This document shows positions 1-9,292 of a stretch of DNA of 64,000 nucleotides, in pieces. The translations under genes were made by a program, and so were the position numbers. Every line of letters starts with the position of its first letter. Position 1 is the stretch's first letter. The notes below the pieces were generated by a model. It did no database searches. It was not told where the DNA came from and saw nothing but the letters and a program-made list of their open reading frames with translations. This DNA is from Nitrosospira briensis C-128 (GTDB lineage Bacteria > Pseudomonadota > Gammaproteobacteria > Burkholderiales > Nitrosomonadaceae): the NCBI RefSeq assembly GCF_000619905.2, contig NZ_CP012371.1, forward strand, positions 1,302,001 to 1,366,000, given 5' to 3'.

Positions 1-310
1 TGGATATAGCCGCCTGCTCGCTGCGCACAAAGGCAATCCCCTATCTCTCCGGGCACGGGTATCCGCTTTTTACTATTCCTGCCGCCCCGCCAAAATCTGA
101 TGGCAGTTCGAATGGAATACGACGAGCGTTGCCCAAGCCCGATACCTCCCTGCCTGGCCGGTGTCGAAACACAGGGCGCGGAAAGGTGCCGCCAGGGTGA
201 AGATGACTGATCGCTGAAAACCAGGACAGATGCAAAATTCGTAAAGCAGACAGCACCGCGGGAGACGGTTGAGATTACAGGTCGGCTATCGGCCAGGATG
301 AAGGCGGAAG
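1..310. other. Left-edge region without a supported gene
   Basis: Two forward frames are open from the left edge (ending near 112 and 197), so the last codons of an upstream gene could lie here, but neither translation resembles a family I recognise. A reverse frame at 41-256 is rich in Pro, Arg and Ser and looks like chance. The last ten bases before position 311 hold a purine-rich ribosome site for the glucoamylase gene. Confidence 0.4.
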
Positions 311-2782
311 ATGGAAAATACGGAAGCATTCGGGCATCCCGGTATAGCGCCCAACTGGACCTCCAGCGCGAAACAGGGAATCGGTACATCGTTATCGGCG
401 GCATCCCCCGTCTGGTTTACCCTCGGCCATGGAATTCTTAATGAAATATATTTTCCGAGCGTGGATACGGCCAATACACGTGATGCGCAGTACCTCGTCG
501 CGGACGAGAATAGTTTCATGCATGAAGAGAAGCGTCACATGAAACATAGCGTCGAATGTTCAGACCCACGGTCATTGGCCTACCGTCAAATCAACGTGGA
601 TCCTCATGGCCGCTATCGCTTTGTCAAAGAGACGATCAGTGATCCCGATGCGCCGGTCGTGCTGGTGCACACGCGTTTTGAAGCCTTATGCCCGGAAGCG
701 GATGACTATCGGATCTATACGCTGGTAGCCCCGCACATTGGTAATCAGGGAATGGGGAATACGGCGCAGCACATTTTGGTCGATGGCCGGGATTGCCTGA
801 TCGCGGAGCGTGCAGGGAAAGCGCTTGCCGTCATCGCCTCGATTCCGTTCCTGAAATGCTCATGTGGTTTTGTCGGCGCGAGCGATGGCTGGACCGATCT
901 GAATTTCAATTTCCGCATGGACTGGGAATTTGCTTCCGCCACTGACGGCAACGTAGCACTGATGAGTGAACTCGATACGCGGCACGGCCATGAATGGGTG
1001 CTTGCGATCGGCTTTGGCGCATCGGGCGAGGACGCGGCGCACGCCGCCATAAAATCTCTTGCCCGCGGCTGGAAGCACGCGCATAAGCGATATTCAAGCG
1101 CCTGGCATACATACTGCGATAGCCTGATCGACCTCAGCGCGCTGAGCGCCGACAGTGGACGTACATACTATACCAGCGCAATGCTCATACGCGCGCATGA
1201 AGATCGCCTGCATCCCGGCGCGATATGTGCCTCATTGTCCATCCCCTGGGGACAAATCCATGGCGACCAGGACGTAGGCGGTTATCACCTGGTATGGCCG
1301 CGCGACCTGGTTCAGGCCGCTACCGCGGCGCTGGCGGCGGGCGATGTCGAGTTGGCGGTGCGTGTGGTCCGCTATCTGGCGTCTATACAATCGGATGATG
1401 GCGGCATGCCCCAGAATTGCTGGGTGGATGGCCGCCCGCATTGGCGCGGCATCCAACTGGACGAAGTGGCGTTCCCCATCATGCTCGCCTGGCATTTGCA
1501 CAACAAGGGGCTTGGCGGGTTCGATCCCTGGCCCATGGTAAAAGCGGGGGCGGCATATATTATAAAACGGGGTCCGAGTTCTCCCCAGGAGCGTTGGGAA
1601 GAAGACGCGGGCATTTCCCCCTCGAGCCTTTCAACGTTAATTTCCGCGTTGGTTTGTACCGCCGACATTGCAGCAAAGCGCGGTGACGGACAAGTAGCGA
1701 AACTCTGCCTGGAGACTGCGGATTACTGGGCCGCCAACGTCGAGCGCTGGACTTATACCACCTGTGGATCGCTTCTCCAGGATAATCCGGAATATTACGT
1801 TCGCATCAGCTCTACGAACAAAAAAAAGAAATCGGGGGTCCAGGACCCCGATATCGGCTATGTGCAGATCAAGAATCTGCCCCCCGGCGAGACCAGGCGT
1901 TACCCGTCTCGCGACGTTGTCGGGGGCGGCTTCCTCGGGCTGGTCCGCTACGGGATACGCCGACCCGGCGACGAACACATCCTGAAAACCCTGGCTGTTT
2001 ATGATCGCGTGCTAAAGGTCGATACGCCGTACGGGCCGGGCTGGCACCGATATAACCATGATGGTTACGGGCAAAAGACAGATGGCGACCCTTTTGATTC
2101 CACCGGTGTCGGACGGCTCTGGCCGTTGCTGACCGGTGAGCGCGGCCATTTCGAACTTGCCGCCGGACACTCCGCATATCCCTATATCAGGGCGATGGAA
2201 AGCTTTGCGAGCACCTGCTGCCTGATACCGGAACAGGTGTGGGACACCGCCGATATTCCTGAGAAACATATGCTCATCGGGCGCCCGACCGGCTCGGCGT
2301 TGCCGCTCGTATGGTCTCACGCGGAATACATCAAGCTGGTGCGGTCGGCACAGGATGGCGCGATTTTCGATTTGATAGCGCCCGTGCACAAGCGCTACGT
2401 GAACGATGGCGTGACCACCGGCATGCAGGTATGGACATTCAAGCAGAGGCTGCTTGAATTTGATCCCGGACGACCCTTGCGTATCGAAGTTTATGCCTCA
2501 GGGCGCTTGCACTGGAGCGCGGACAACTGGATGACTTCCCAGGATACCGCGCTATCGGATGCCAGCCTGGGCGTTTATGTGCACGACTTCGGGGAAGGGC
2601 AGTTAAACCATACCATCGCGCTCAAGTTTACGTTTTATTGGAATCATGCGGAACATTGGGAAGGGCAGGATTTCAGCATAGCCACTAATAAAAGCATGAC
2701 GGAGCCGCAACATGACAGGCATGGACTCAGCTCGGAAGGCGATCCTGATCGAACGGAGATATTTGAACCCGGCCTGGACTGA
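311..2782 (+). CDS. Glucoamylase, glycoside hydrolase family 15
   Basis: This 823-residue protein matches bacterial glucoamylases (glucan 1,4-alpha-glucosidase), which release glucose from the ends of alpha-1,4 glucans such as glycogen. An N-terminal beta-rich glucodextranase-N-like domain covers about residues 15-280. The (alpha/alpha)6 catalytic barrel follows, with the conserved VWPRD segment at 328-332. The general acid lies in the ERWEED segment at 427-432 and the second catalytic Glu is E610 in LLTGERGHFE. There is no obvious signal peptide, so it probably acts in the cytoplasm. The ATG at 311 has a good purine-rich site (301-307). It stands alone upstream of the oxidase operon. The family call is firm; glycogen as substrate is inferred. 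Confidence 0.93.
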   Translation: MENTEAFGHPGIAPNWTSSAKQGIGTSLSAASPVWFTLGHGILNEIYFPSVDTANTRDAQYLVADENSFMHEEKRHMKHSVECSDPRSLAYRQINVDPHGRYRFVKETISDPDAPVVLVHTRFEALCPEADDYRIYTLVAPHIGNQGMGNTAQHILVDGRDCLIAERAGKALAVIASIPFLKCSCGFVGASDGWTDLNFNFRMDWEFASATDGNVALMSELDTRHGHEWVLAIGFGASGEDAAHAAIKSLARGWKHAHKRYSSAWHTYCDSLIDLSALSADSGRTYYTSAMLIRAHEDRLHPGAICASLSIPWGQIHGDQDVGGYHLVWPRDLVQAATAALAAGDVELAVRVVRYLASIQSDDGGMPQNCWVDGRPHWRGIQLDEVAFPIMLAWHLHNKGLGGFDPWPMVKAGAAYIIKRGPSSPQERWEEDAGISPSSLSTLISALVCTADIAAKRGDGQVAKLCLETADYWAANVERWTYTTCGSLLQDNPEYYVRISSTNKKKKSGVQDPDIGYVQIKNLPPGETRRYPSRDVVGGGFLGLVRYGIRRPGDEHILKTLAVYDRVLKVDTPYGPGWHRYNHDGYGQKTDGDPFDSTGVGRLWPLLTGERGHFELAAGHSAYPYIRAMESFASTCCLIPEQVWDTADIPEKHMLIGRPTGSALPLVWSHAEYIKLVRSAQDGAIFDLIAPVHKRYVNDGVTTGMQVWTFKQRLLEFDPGRPLRIEVYASGRLHWSADNWMTSQDTALSDASLGVYVHDFGEGQLNHTIALKFTFYWNHAEHWEGQDFSIATNKSMTEPQHDRHGLSSEGDPDRTEIFEPGLD

Positions 2783-2895
2783 ACGATCTTGTAAAAAAAT
2801 GGGCCTATGCAGGATAAACCGAGTATCGAACCGCGTTCCGACAAGCCTTATCGTCATCATGGAGAACAATCATTTTTTAATTGCCTAGCCGGAAA

Positions 2896-3963
2896 ATGAA
2901 AATTATCAAGCCGGGATTTTATTTTCATGCAGCCTCAAAACAGGCATCAGACCTGGCGGCACGGGTGGTCGTCATATCCGCCACAGTGGCAATACTGGCA
3001 CCCGCGGCGAATGCAGCGGACGCACCGCTAAATTATTTCCTGCACAGTTATGGGCCCGCGTCCAGACCGACAATGCATCTCGGATGGGTGCTCGCCGGGC
3101 TATCGGTACTAGTGTTCTCCATTATCACGCTATTGCTGCTGGCAGCTTTGCTTCGCAGACGTCCCGCCATGAACCCGCGCACAATCGGCCGTGAAGGCGA
3201 AGGGCTGCGGTGGATATATATCGGAACGGGAATTTCCACCTGCATATTGTTTGGCCTGGTTATTTACTCCCTGATGGTGCTGAACGCGGTCGCCAAGCCG
3301 GCGCAAAGCCCAACCATTACGCTGACCGTTACGGGATATGACTGGTGGTGGAAAATCGAGTATGACCATGATGATCCATTGCAGCGCTTCATCACTGCCA
3401 ATGAGCTGCATGTTCCGGTCGGCCAGCCTGTCCTGATCAAGCTGAAAAGTGCCGACGTCATCCATGCGTTCTGGGTACCGAAGCTCGCCGGCAAAACACA
3501 GATGATCCCGGGACTCACGAATCAGCAATGGATCCAGGCCGATGTGCCGGGCATATATACCGGGCAATGTGTCCAGTTTTGCGGCGCCGGTCATGCTCAC
3601 ATGGGTTTCGAGATCGTTGCGGAAAGCGCCCGCGATTTTGAAAGATGGCAGAACGCCCAGCGGCAAACCGTTTCACTTGCTCCGATGACGGATGAAAATC
3701 CGGGACACAAACTGTTCATGGATCGTTGCGCCGGTTGCCACACGATTCGGGGAACCAATGCCAGCGGCCGGCATGCGCCCGATCTGACTCACTTGAACTC
3801 ACGACGCCGGCTTGCAGCTGGACTATTAACGAACTCGCCTGAACATCTGATGAACTGGGTCGTCAACGCCCAACAACTCAAGCCGGGGTCACGCATGCCC
3901 AGCATTGCGTTATCGGAATCCGAAAAGTCCGCGCTGGCGTTATTTTTATCGGAATTGGATTAA
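2896..3963 (+). CDS. coxB: Cytochrome c oxidase subunit II with C-terminal cytochrome c domain (caa3 type)
   Basis: This is subunit II of a haem-copper oxidase, which takes electrons into the CuA centre and passes them to subunit I. After a signal or first membrane segment there is a second membrane helix at about residues 55-85, then the cupredoxin domain with the GYDWWW aromatic patch and CuA ligands H190, C225, C229, H233 and M236. A Gln (Q227) sits where most CuA sites have Glu. The C-terminal haem domain has CAGCH at 278-282 and a likely distal Met at 334, which makes it caa3-like. The start is uncertain: a TTG at 2881 is in frame, and a nine-codon leader frame (2859-2888) overlaps the region. 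ctaD follows 6 bp downstream. Confidence 0.93.
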   Translation: MKIIKPGFYFHAASKQASDLAARVVVISATVAILAPAANAADAPLNYFLHSYGPASRPTMHLGWVLAGLSVLVFSIITLLLLAALLRRRPAMNPRTIGREGEGLRWIYIGTGISTCILFGLVIYSLMVLNAVAKPAQSPTITLTVTGYDWWWKIEYDHDDPLQRFITANELHVPVGQPVLIKLKSADVIHAFWVPKLAGKTQMIPGLTNQQWIQADVPGIYTGQCVQFCGAGHAHMGFEIVAESARDFERWQNAQRQTVSLAPMTDENPGHKLFMDRCAGCHTIRGTNASGRHAPDLTHLNSRRRLAAGLLTNSPEHLMNWVVNAQQLKPGSRMPSIALSESEKSALALFLSELD

Positions 3964-3969
3964 GAATGT

Positions 3970-6003
3970 ATGGCTACCTCTGACATCACGCATAACCCAG
4001 CGGACAACAGTATCCACGGCGTCCATTCAGGCGATGACCGCCTGAACCGCGTGCCTGATTTTGGCCGCGCGCCGATTGGTTCGGCTGCCGAGGCGCACCT
4101 CGCCCATACCTGGGAATCGGCCCCCGGTTGGCGCGGCTCGCTCTCCACGGTCGATCATAAAACGATCGGCCTGCGGTATATCGTCACGGCGTTTGTTTTC
4201 CTTCTGATCGGCGGCGTCGAAGCCCTGATCATGCGCGTGCAGCTCTCCGGACCGGGCCTTACGCTGTTGACGCCGGAACAATACAGCCAATTGTTCACGA
4301 TGCACGGCGTGACGATGATCTTCCTGTATGCCTTGCCGATATTGTCGGGATTTTCCAATTATCTCTGGCCGTTACTGCTGGGCTCGCGTGACATGGCATT
4401 TCCCCGCTTGAATGCACTCTCTTACTGGGTCTTCCTGTTTGCCGGCATATTCATGTATGCGAGCTTCCCTATCGGCCAGGCGCCGAACGCCGGCTGGTTC
4501 AACTACGTTCCTTTCGCGGGCCCCATCTATAACACCGGCCCCAATATCGATGTCTTCGCGCTCGGCATGGTGCTGCTGGGAATATCGACGACTGTCGGAT
4601 CGGTCAATTTTGTGGTTACGCTATTCCGGATGCGGGCGCCGGGCATGACAATCAATCGCGTACCGATCCTGGTCTGGGGCACGCTCACCGCATCCGTAGC
4701 CAACCTGCTGGTCATCCCCGCGGTCAGCCTCGCGTTTTTTCTTCTGTGGCTGGACCGCCAGATCGGCACCTACTTCTTCGACGTGGTCAATGGCGGTAAG
4801 CCGCTGCTGTGGCAGCACCTCTTCTGGATTTTCGGCCATCCGTGGGTTTACGCGATTGTGCTTCCGGCGATGGGCATCGTTTCGGACGCATTGCCCACGT
4901 TTTGCCGCCGCCCCCTGGTGGGTTACGCAGCGATGGCCCTTGCCACCATGGCGACCATGCTGCTTGGATTCGAGGTATGGATCCATCATATGTTCGCCAC
5001 CGGTTTGCCGACGGTGGCCCTATCGATTTTCGGTGCCGCCAGCATGGTCATTTCAATTCCGAGCTCAGTCGCGGTGTTTTCATGGATTGCAACCATCTGG
5101 CTCGGAAGGCCGGTGTTCAAGACGCCGTTTCTGTTCTTTGCCGGATTTGTCCTTCTGTTTGTCATCGGCGGCTTATCGGGTGTGATGACGGCAGCCGTAT
5201 CGCTCGATTGGCAGCTTAACGAAACTTACTTCATCGTCGCACATTTGCATTATGTGCTGCTGGGAATCAACGTGTTCCCGGTCATCGGCGGCATCTACTA
5301 CTGGTTTCCCAAATTCACCGGCCGCATGATGGATGAAAAGATGGGCAAATGGAGTTTTTGGGTCATGTTCATCGGTTTCAACGTAGGGTTTTTTCCGATG
5401 CACATATCGGGTCTGCTGGGCATGCCGCGCCGTATCTACACCTATTCATCGCGGATGGGTTGGGATACGGTCAATATGATCACCTCCATCGGGTCTTTCG
5501 TATTTGCGCTTGGTGTCCTGATTTTTCTTGTCAATGTCGCGATCAGCCTCAAGCGTGGCGCTCGGGCAGGCCCAAACCCATGGGATGCCGCCTCGCTGGA
5601 ATGGTCCATCCCTTCGCCGCCCCCCGCCTATAACTTTGCCGTCATTCCCGTTGTCGCAAGCCGGCATCCGCTATGGGAGGGCAGGCTCGACGAAAACGGG
5701 GAAAGCGGGAATCGTTCGAGCCTGGAAGAAGGCTACCTGCTGATGGAAGGCCGGGAAACGATGGGCACTTCTCCGATCGATGCGGTACCGGAGATCATCC
5801 TGAAGATGCCCGATGACTCCTATGCACCCTTCTTTGTCGGGTTGTTCGTTTCACTGGTGTTCGTTGGCATGCTGCTTCACTGGTGGAATTTCACCGGGCT
5901 GATGATTATATTGACCATTGCCGCGCTTATCGTCTGGATGTGGCCCAGAAAAGCGCTTGCTCAACGCTTGCCTGATGCACCACGGCGGGAAGCCCATGGT
6001 TAA
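3970..6003 (+). CDS. ctaD: Cytochrome c oxidase subunit I with extended C-terminus
   Basis: This is the catalytic subunit of a proton-pumping haem-copper oxidase in the inner membrane. The metal ligands are visible: H112 (haem a), H290 with the cross-link Tyr Y294, H339-H340 (CuB), and H425 and H427 (haems). The usual Glu of the GHPEV motif at the end of the D proton channel is Trp (HPWVY). At 677 residues it is over 100 longer than a normal subunit I. The extra C-terminal part carries two more hydrophobic helices (about residues 617-655), as in subunit I/III fusions, although a separate subunit III gene follows. Its end overlaps the next gene by 8 bp. Confidence 0.95.
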   Translation: MATSDITHNPADNSIHGVHSGDDRLNRVPDFGRAPIGSAAEAHLAHTWESAPGWRGSLSTVDHKTIGLRYIVTAFVFLLIGGVEALIMRVQLSGPGLTLLTPEQYSQLFTMHGVTMIFLYALPILSGFSNYLWPLLLGSRDMAFPRLNALSYWVFLFAGIFMYASFPIGQAPNAGWFNYVPFAGPIYNTGPNIDVFALGMVLLGISTTVGSVNFVVTLFRMRAPGMTINRVPILVWGTLTASVANLLVIPAVSLAFFLLWLDRQIGTYFFDVVNGGKPLLWQHLFWIFGHPWVYAIVLPAMGIVSDALPTFCRRPLVGYAAMALATMATMLLGFEVWIHHMFATGLPTVALSIFGAASMVISIPSSVAVFSWIATIWLGRPVFKTPFLFFAGFVLLFVIGGLSGVMTAAVSLDWQLNETYFIVAHLHYVLLGINVFPVIGGIYYWFPKFTGRMMDEKMGKWSFWVMFIGFNVGFFPMHISGLLGMPRRIYTYSSRMGWDTVNMITSIGSFVFALGVLIFLVNVAISLKRGARAGPNPWDAASLEWSIPSPPPAYNFAVIPVVASRHPLWEGRLDENGESGNRSSLEEGYLLMEGRETMGTSPIDAVPEIILKMPDDSYAPFFVGLFVSLVFVGMLLHWWNFTGLMIILTIAALIVWMWPRKALAQRLPDAPRREAHG

Positions 6004-6595
6004 CGCCGATCAATTGCTGGTACAGCCACTGCCCGTAGGGAGCAAGGGCAAACTATCGGGTGGGTGGTGGGGCGTTCTGGCGCTGATCGTAACGGAGGGA
6101 TCGCTATTTGGATATCTTCTGTTTACTTACTTCTATCTTGCGTCCCAAGCCGAACACCATTGGCCGCCGACAGGTTTGCCCGACTTGCTCCTGCCCAGCA
6201 TAAATACGGCGATTTTGCTTCTGAGCAGTGTCTGCGTTTGGGCAAGCGAACGCTGCATCCGGAAAAAACAGATCCAGTGGGCCATGGCGGCGATGGCGCT
6301 CGCAATCGTGCTGGGTGCCTGTTTCGTCGGAATTCAGCTCAATGAATGGGATAAAAAAACGTATGGCATGACTTCGGATCTGTATGGATCGCTGTATTTC
6401 ACGATCACGGGCTTTCACCTGCTTCACGTCGTCATCGGACTGGCCATCCTGTTGCTCCTGCTGGTGTGGATATCGTTCAGCTACTTTAACGAGAAACGCC
6501 ATGTCGCCGTCACTATCGGCGGGGTGTACTGGCACTTTGTCGATGTTGTCTGGCTGTTCGTTTTCACTACCCTTTACCTGGTTCCTTACCTCTGA
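5996..6595 (+). CDS. coxC: Cytochrome c oxidase subunit III
   Basis: This is the integral-membrane third subunit, 199 residues with about five hydrophobic helices and the GFHLLHVVIG segment typical of subunit III. I chose the ATG at 5996 because a GGCGGGA ribosome site lies just upstream. An in-frame ATG at 5975 and earlier codons lie deep inside ctaD. The 8-bp overlap with ctaD indicates translational coupling. A small membrane protein gene follows 7 bp later. Confidence 0.93.
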   Translation: MVNADQLLVQPLPVGSKGKLSGGWWGVLALIVTEGSLFGYLLFTYFYLASQAEHHWPPTGLPDLLLPSINTAILLLSSVCVWASERCIRKKQIQWAMAAMALAIVLGACFVGIQLNEWDKKTYGMTSDLYGSLYFTITGFHLLHVVIGLAILLLLLVWISFSYFNEKRHVAVTIGGVYWHFVDVVWLFVFTTLYLVPYL

Positions 6596-6602
6596 AATTC
6601 AA

Positions 6603-7061
6603 ATGAGCTTTACCGGCAAACAGGACATAGCGAAAGAACATCGTGCTCCTACTCATGATTCGGTGAGTACATATAGAATATTGCTGGCACTTTTTGGTGC
6701 GCCAACGTTCTGGGTAGGCCAGATGTCTTTAAGCGAACCGCTTGCCGCCTATACTTGCTATCCGCATCAGGTTCCGCTGTCCGCCCCGTTGCTGGCCGAC
6801 TTGTCGGTAATTCTGGCAATGATCAGCCTGATTTGCCTGGCGGGTGGCTTGATTTCGGGCTATGTCGCGTGGAATCTATGGCGACGGGCAAGTCATCGGC
6901 CAAGCGTGTCAGGAGCAGGAGAACATGCCTTCGAAGCAGATGGAGGGCAGACACGCTTTCTGGCAAGGCTGGGGACAATGTCGAGTTTCGTGTTTATCGT
7001 CGCAATTTTGTTTACCGCGTGCGCTGTTTTATTGGTACCGCCGTGCAGTGCGTGGATTTAA
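6603..7061 (+). CDS. Oxidase-operon membrane protein of unknown function
   Basis: I do not recognise a named family for this 152-residue protein. It has three hydrophobic segments (about residues 24-50, 65-92 and 122-150) and a polar linker between the last two. The frame is open upstream into coxC, but the ATG at 6603 directly after the coxC stop is the sensible start. It sits between coxC and a tri-haem cytochrome gene with gaps of 7 and 5 bp, so it is surely co-transcribed. It probably acts as an accessory subunit or assembly partner of the oxidase, which is an inference from position alone. Confidence 0.75.
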   Translation: MSFTGKQDIAKEHRAPTHDSVSTYRILLALFGAPTFWVGQMSLSEPLAAYTCYPHQVPLSAPLLADLSVILAMISLICLAGGLISGYVAWNLWRRASHRPSVSGAGEHAFEADGGQTRFLARLGTMSSFVFIVAILFTACAVLLVPPCSAWI

Positions 7062-7066
7062 CAGGG

Positions 7067-8410
7067 ATGAAGATATCAGGAACGGCACTCAGGGATTGGA
7101 CAAACCGGGCTTTAGCTGCAGGCCGTTCATGGGTTGCATCGGTTGCCGTGGGGGGGATGATTGTCGCAAACGCCCAGGCTGCCGATCCCGAAACCATCGC
7201 CCTTGGCGAATATCTTGCCAAGGTGGCTGATTGCGCCAGTTGCCATACAGCCGGGCCGCATCACCCCCCTTTTGCCGGCGGCCTGCCGATCAATTCGCCT
7301 TTCGGGGTTATTTATTCAACGAATATCACACCAGATCCAGCCACAGGCATTGGCAGATACAGTTACGCCGATTTTAGCCGTGCCGTTCGCGAAGGCATCG
7401 CCAAGGACGGCAGACGCCTCTATCCGGCTATGCCTTATGCCTCGTTCGCAGCAGCGACGGACAACGATATGCAGGCGTTATATGCTTATTTCATGCAAGA
7501 AGTGAAACCGGTTCATCACACGCCCCCCCAAACCAGACTCGTTTTCCCCTTCAGCCAGCGCTGGGGCCTGATGTTCTGGAGCGCGGCATTCGCCAATCGG
7601 AAGACATACCAGCCACGCACCGACCGCGATACGCAGTGGAACCGCGGCGCTTACCTCGTGCAAACTTTTGGTCATTGTGGCGCCTGCCATACGCCCCGTG
7701 GCCTGGCTTTCCAGGAAAAAGGATATTCGGAATCATCGCCGGACTACTTGAGCGGCGCAGTGATAGATAACTGGTTTGCCGGAAACCTGACTGGAACAGA
7801 TGCATCGGGTCTGGGCAGATGGTCCGAAGCGGAACTTTCCACGTTCCTGGAAACAGGCCATAACAGACATAGTGTCGCCTTTGGCAGCATGATCACCGTT
7901 ATCGAAAACAGTACTCAGCATTTACATAAAGCTGATCTGGATGCCATTGCGCACTATCTTAAATCCCTGCCGGGGAAGAAGGAAAAAACATCCTACAACC
8001 CCCCCGCCATGCAAGGCCGACTCGTGCTGACAGGGGCTGTTGCAAACCAATTCGAACGCCCGGGCGCGGGCCTCTACTCTGGATTTTGCGCTAAATGCCA
8101 CCAGAGTAATGGCACAGGCAAGTCCCCGCAAATTCCGCGGCTTGGCGGCAACGCGATGGTTCTCTCCGAAAATGCGTCCTCCCTCGTTCGCCTCATACTG
8201 GAAGGAGGAAAAGCGCCGCTGACGAAAAACGGGCCGAAACCAAAAAAAATGCCAGCTTATGAAAAAAAGTTTTCCGACCGCGAGATAGCGGATGTCCTTA
8301 CCTTCGTACGTAATAGCTGGGGGAACGCGGCACCTGCAGTGACGCCGCGCGATGTATCTCTATTGCGAAAAGCGCTGCACGACGATCGGCTCCCGCAATC
8401 GGCACCGTGA
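7067..8410 (+). CDS. Tri-haem membrane or periplasmic cytochrome c
   Basis: This 447-residue c-type cytochrome has three CXXCH haem sites: C56-H60, C204-H208 and C341-H345. It follows a signal sequence of about 40 residues ending near ANAQA. The three-domain layout resembles the cytochrome c subunits of membrane alcohol and aldehyde dehydrogenases. As last gene of the oxidase operon it most likely feeds electrons to the CuA and haem c sites of subunit II. The ATG at 7067 was chosen because it starts a good signal peptide 5 bp after the previous stop; longer in-frame extensions overlap that gene. A short hairpin lies 7 bp after the stop. Confidence 0.9.
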   Translation: MKISGTALRDWTNRALAAGRSWVASVAVGGMIVANAQAADPETIALGEYLAKVADCASCHTAGPHHPPFAGGLPINSPFGVIYSTNITPDPATGIGRYSYADFSRAVREGIAKDGRRLYPAMPYASFAAATDNDMQALYAYFMQEVKPVHHTPPQTRLVFPFSQRWGLMFWSAAFANRKTYQPRTDRDTQWNRGAYLVQTFGHCGACHTPRGLAFQEKGYSESSPDYLSGAVIDNWFAGNLTGTDASGLGRWSEAELSTFLETGHNRHSVAFGSMITVIENSTQHLHKADLDAIAHYLKSLPGKKEKTSYNPPAMQGRLVLTGAVANQFERPGAGLYSGFCAKCHQSNGTGKSPQIPRLGGNAMVLSENASSLVRLILEGGKAPLTKNGPKPKKMPAYEKKFSDREIADVLTFVRNSWGNAAPAVTPRDVSLLRKALHDDRLPQSAP

Positions 8411-8734
8411 CCGGGTTCCATCGCTTTTTCGATGGACGCAACGCGAATGACATGGGTACCTAGCGGGCTGCCGGATACAACCATTTTTTGGCGTATTCCG
8501 AGGGGAACTGCAGTTAGGACTTAGGACCCGTAATATATAAGAAAAATATTATGATAATAATCAAAACACGTGACTTTTATTTATAGTAATACTGAGTACA
8601 ATTATGAAGCTTCTTCATGCATTGTGCATCAGGGTTCCACCTAAAAACCAGAGTTTCCCTAATGTTCCAATGTCATGGACCGCATCAGGATGGAGCGGCT
8701 TTCACTTCATCCATTTCATTGGAGTCTGCCTGTC
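8411..8734. other. Intergenic, AT-rich promoter region for the lipoprotein gene
   Basis: Apart from the hairpin near its left end, this 324-bp gap holds no gene I can support. The part from about 8525 to 8605 is strongly AT-rich, with ATAATATT-like tracts, which suggests promoter sequence for the small lipoprotein gene at 8735. I could not pick one -35/-10 pair with confidence. Confidence 0.4.
8418..8435 (+). terminator. Short hairpin after the oxidase operon
   Basis: CCATCG and CGATGG form a perfect 6-bp stem around a T-rich loop, starting 8 bp after the stop of the cytochrome gene. No run of T follows the stem, so it would be a weak terminator or an RNA-end stabiliser. Confidence 0.35.
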
Positions 8735-9133
8735 ATGCAAAAAGAAATAAGGAAGTTTGTAGTGGCTATATCCACGCTGGGCCTGCTAGCGAGCTGCTCG
8801 GAGACCGGTGTAATCGAAGCAAAAAAGGAAGACGCGAGTGTGTCCGCACAAAATATCAGGCCTTTTGTCGATCACGACGGCCTCGCCAGGCGGTACGAAA
8901 ACCGGGCCAGGAAACTGCTGGAAATAGCAGCGGAACACGAGAAACGGCTCCAGCATTACAAGGACAAAAGCTACCTCTATGGGAGACACGAGCAGGATTC
9001 ACACGCGCATGCCATCGCCATAGTGCAAAAATACAAGCTTGCGGCAGAGAAAGCCGCCGAATCTGCTTTTCACCACAGGATGGTGTCGCAACTTGCGAAA
9101 CGCGATTATATTGCTTCGAGCGCGCCACATTGA
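8735..9133 (+). CDS. Small lipoprotein, paralogue of the one at 29472
   Basis: This 132-residue protein has a charged start, a hydrophobic stretch and a lipobox LLASC with the lipidated Cys at residue 21. It is therefore probably anchored in the inner or outer membrane. The rest is charged, Ala-rich and probably a helical coil. It shares with the protein at 29472-29906 the pattern DHDxLA, a Lys/Ala-rich heptad region and HYxxKSYLYGR, then SHAxAxVxKY and AAxHR. I do not know this family. The ATG at 8735 was chosen over upstream in-frame codons (8675) because it gives a clean lipoprotein signal. Confidence 0.8.
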   Translation: MQKEIRKFVVAISTLGLLASCSETGVIEAKKEDASVSAQNIRPFVDHDGLARRYENRARKLLEIAAEHEKRLQHYKDKSYLYGRHEQDSHAHAIAIVQKYKLAAEKAAESAFHHRMVSQLAKRDYIASSAPH

Positions 9134-9292
9134 TTTGGATTCCCCCAAGAACTCAGCGGTGAACCCGGCTGGAACTGGATGCACCGCCCACCGTTTCAGC
9201 AAAATTTGAATAGTGCTTGGAATGAACAATGAGCGGCGATTCCATGTTTTTGCGCAGCTCCCTGCCGTATTCGTCAATTATATTTCTTCTAA

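Noticed and set aside
41-256. Reverse 71-codon frame at the left edge
   Set aside because: Composition looks random and nothing resembles a protein family.
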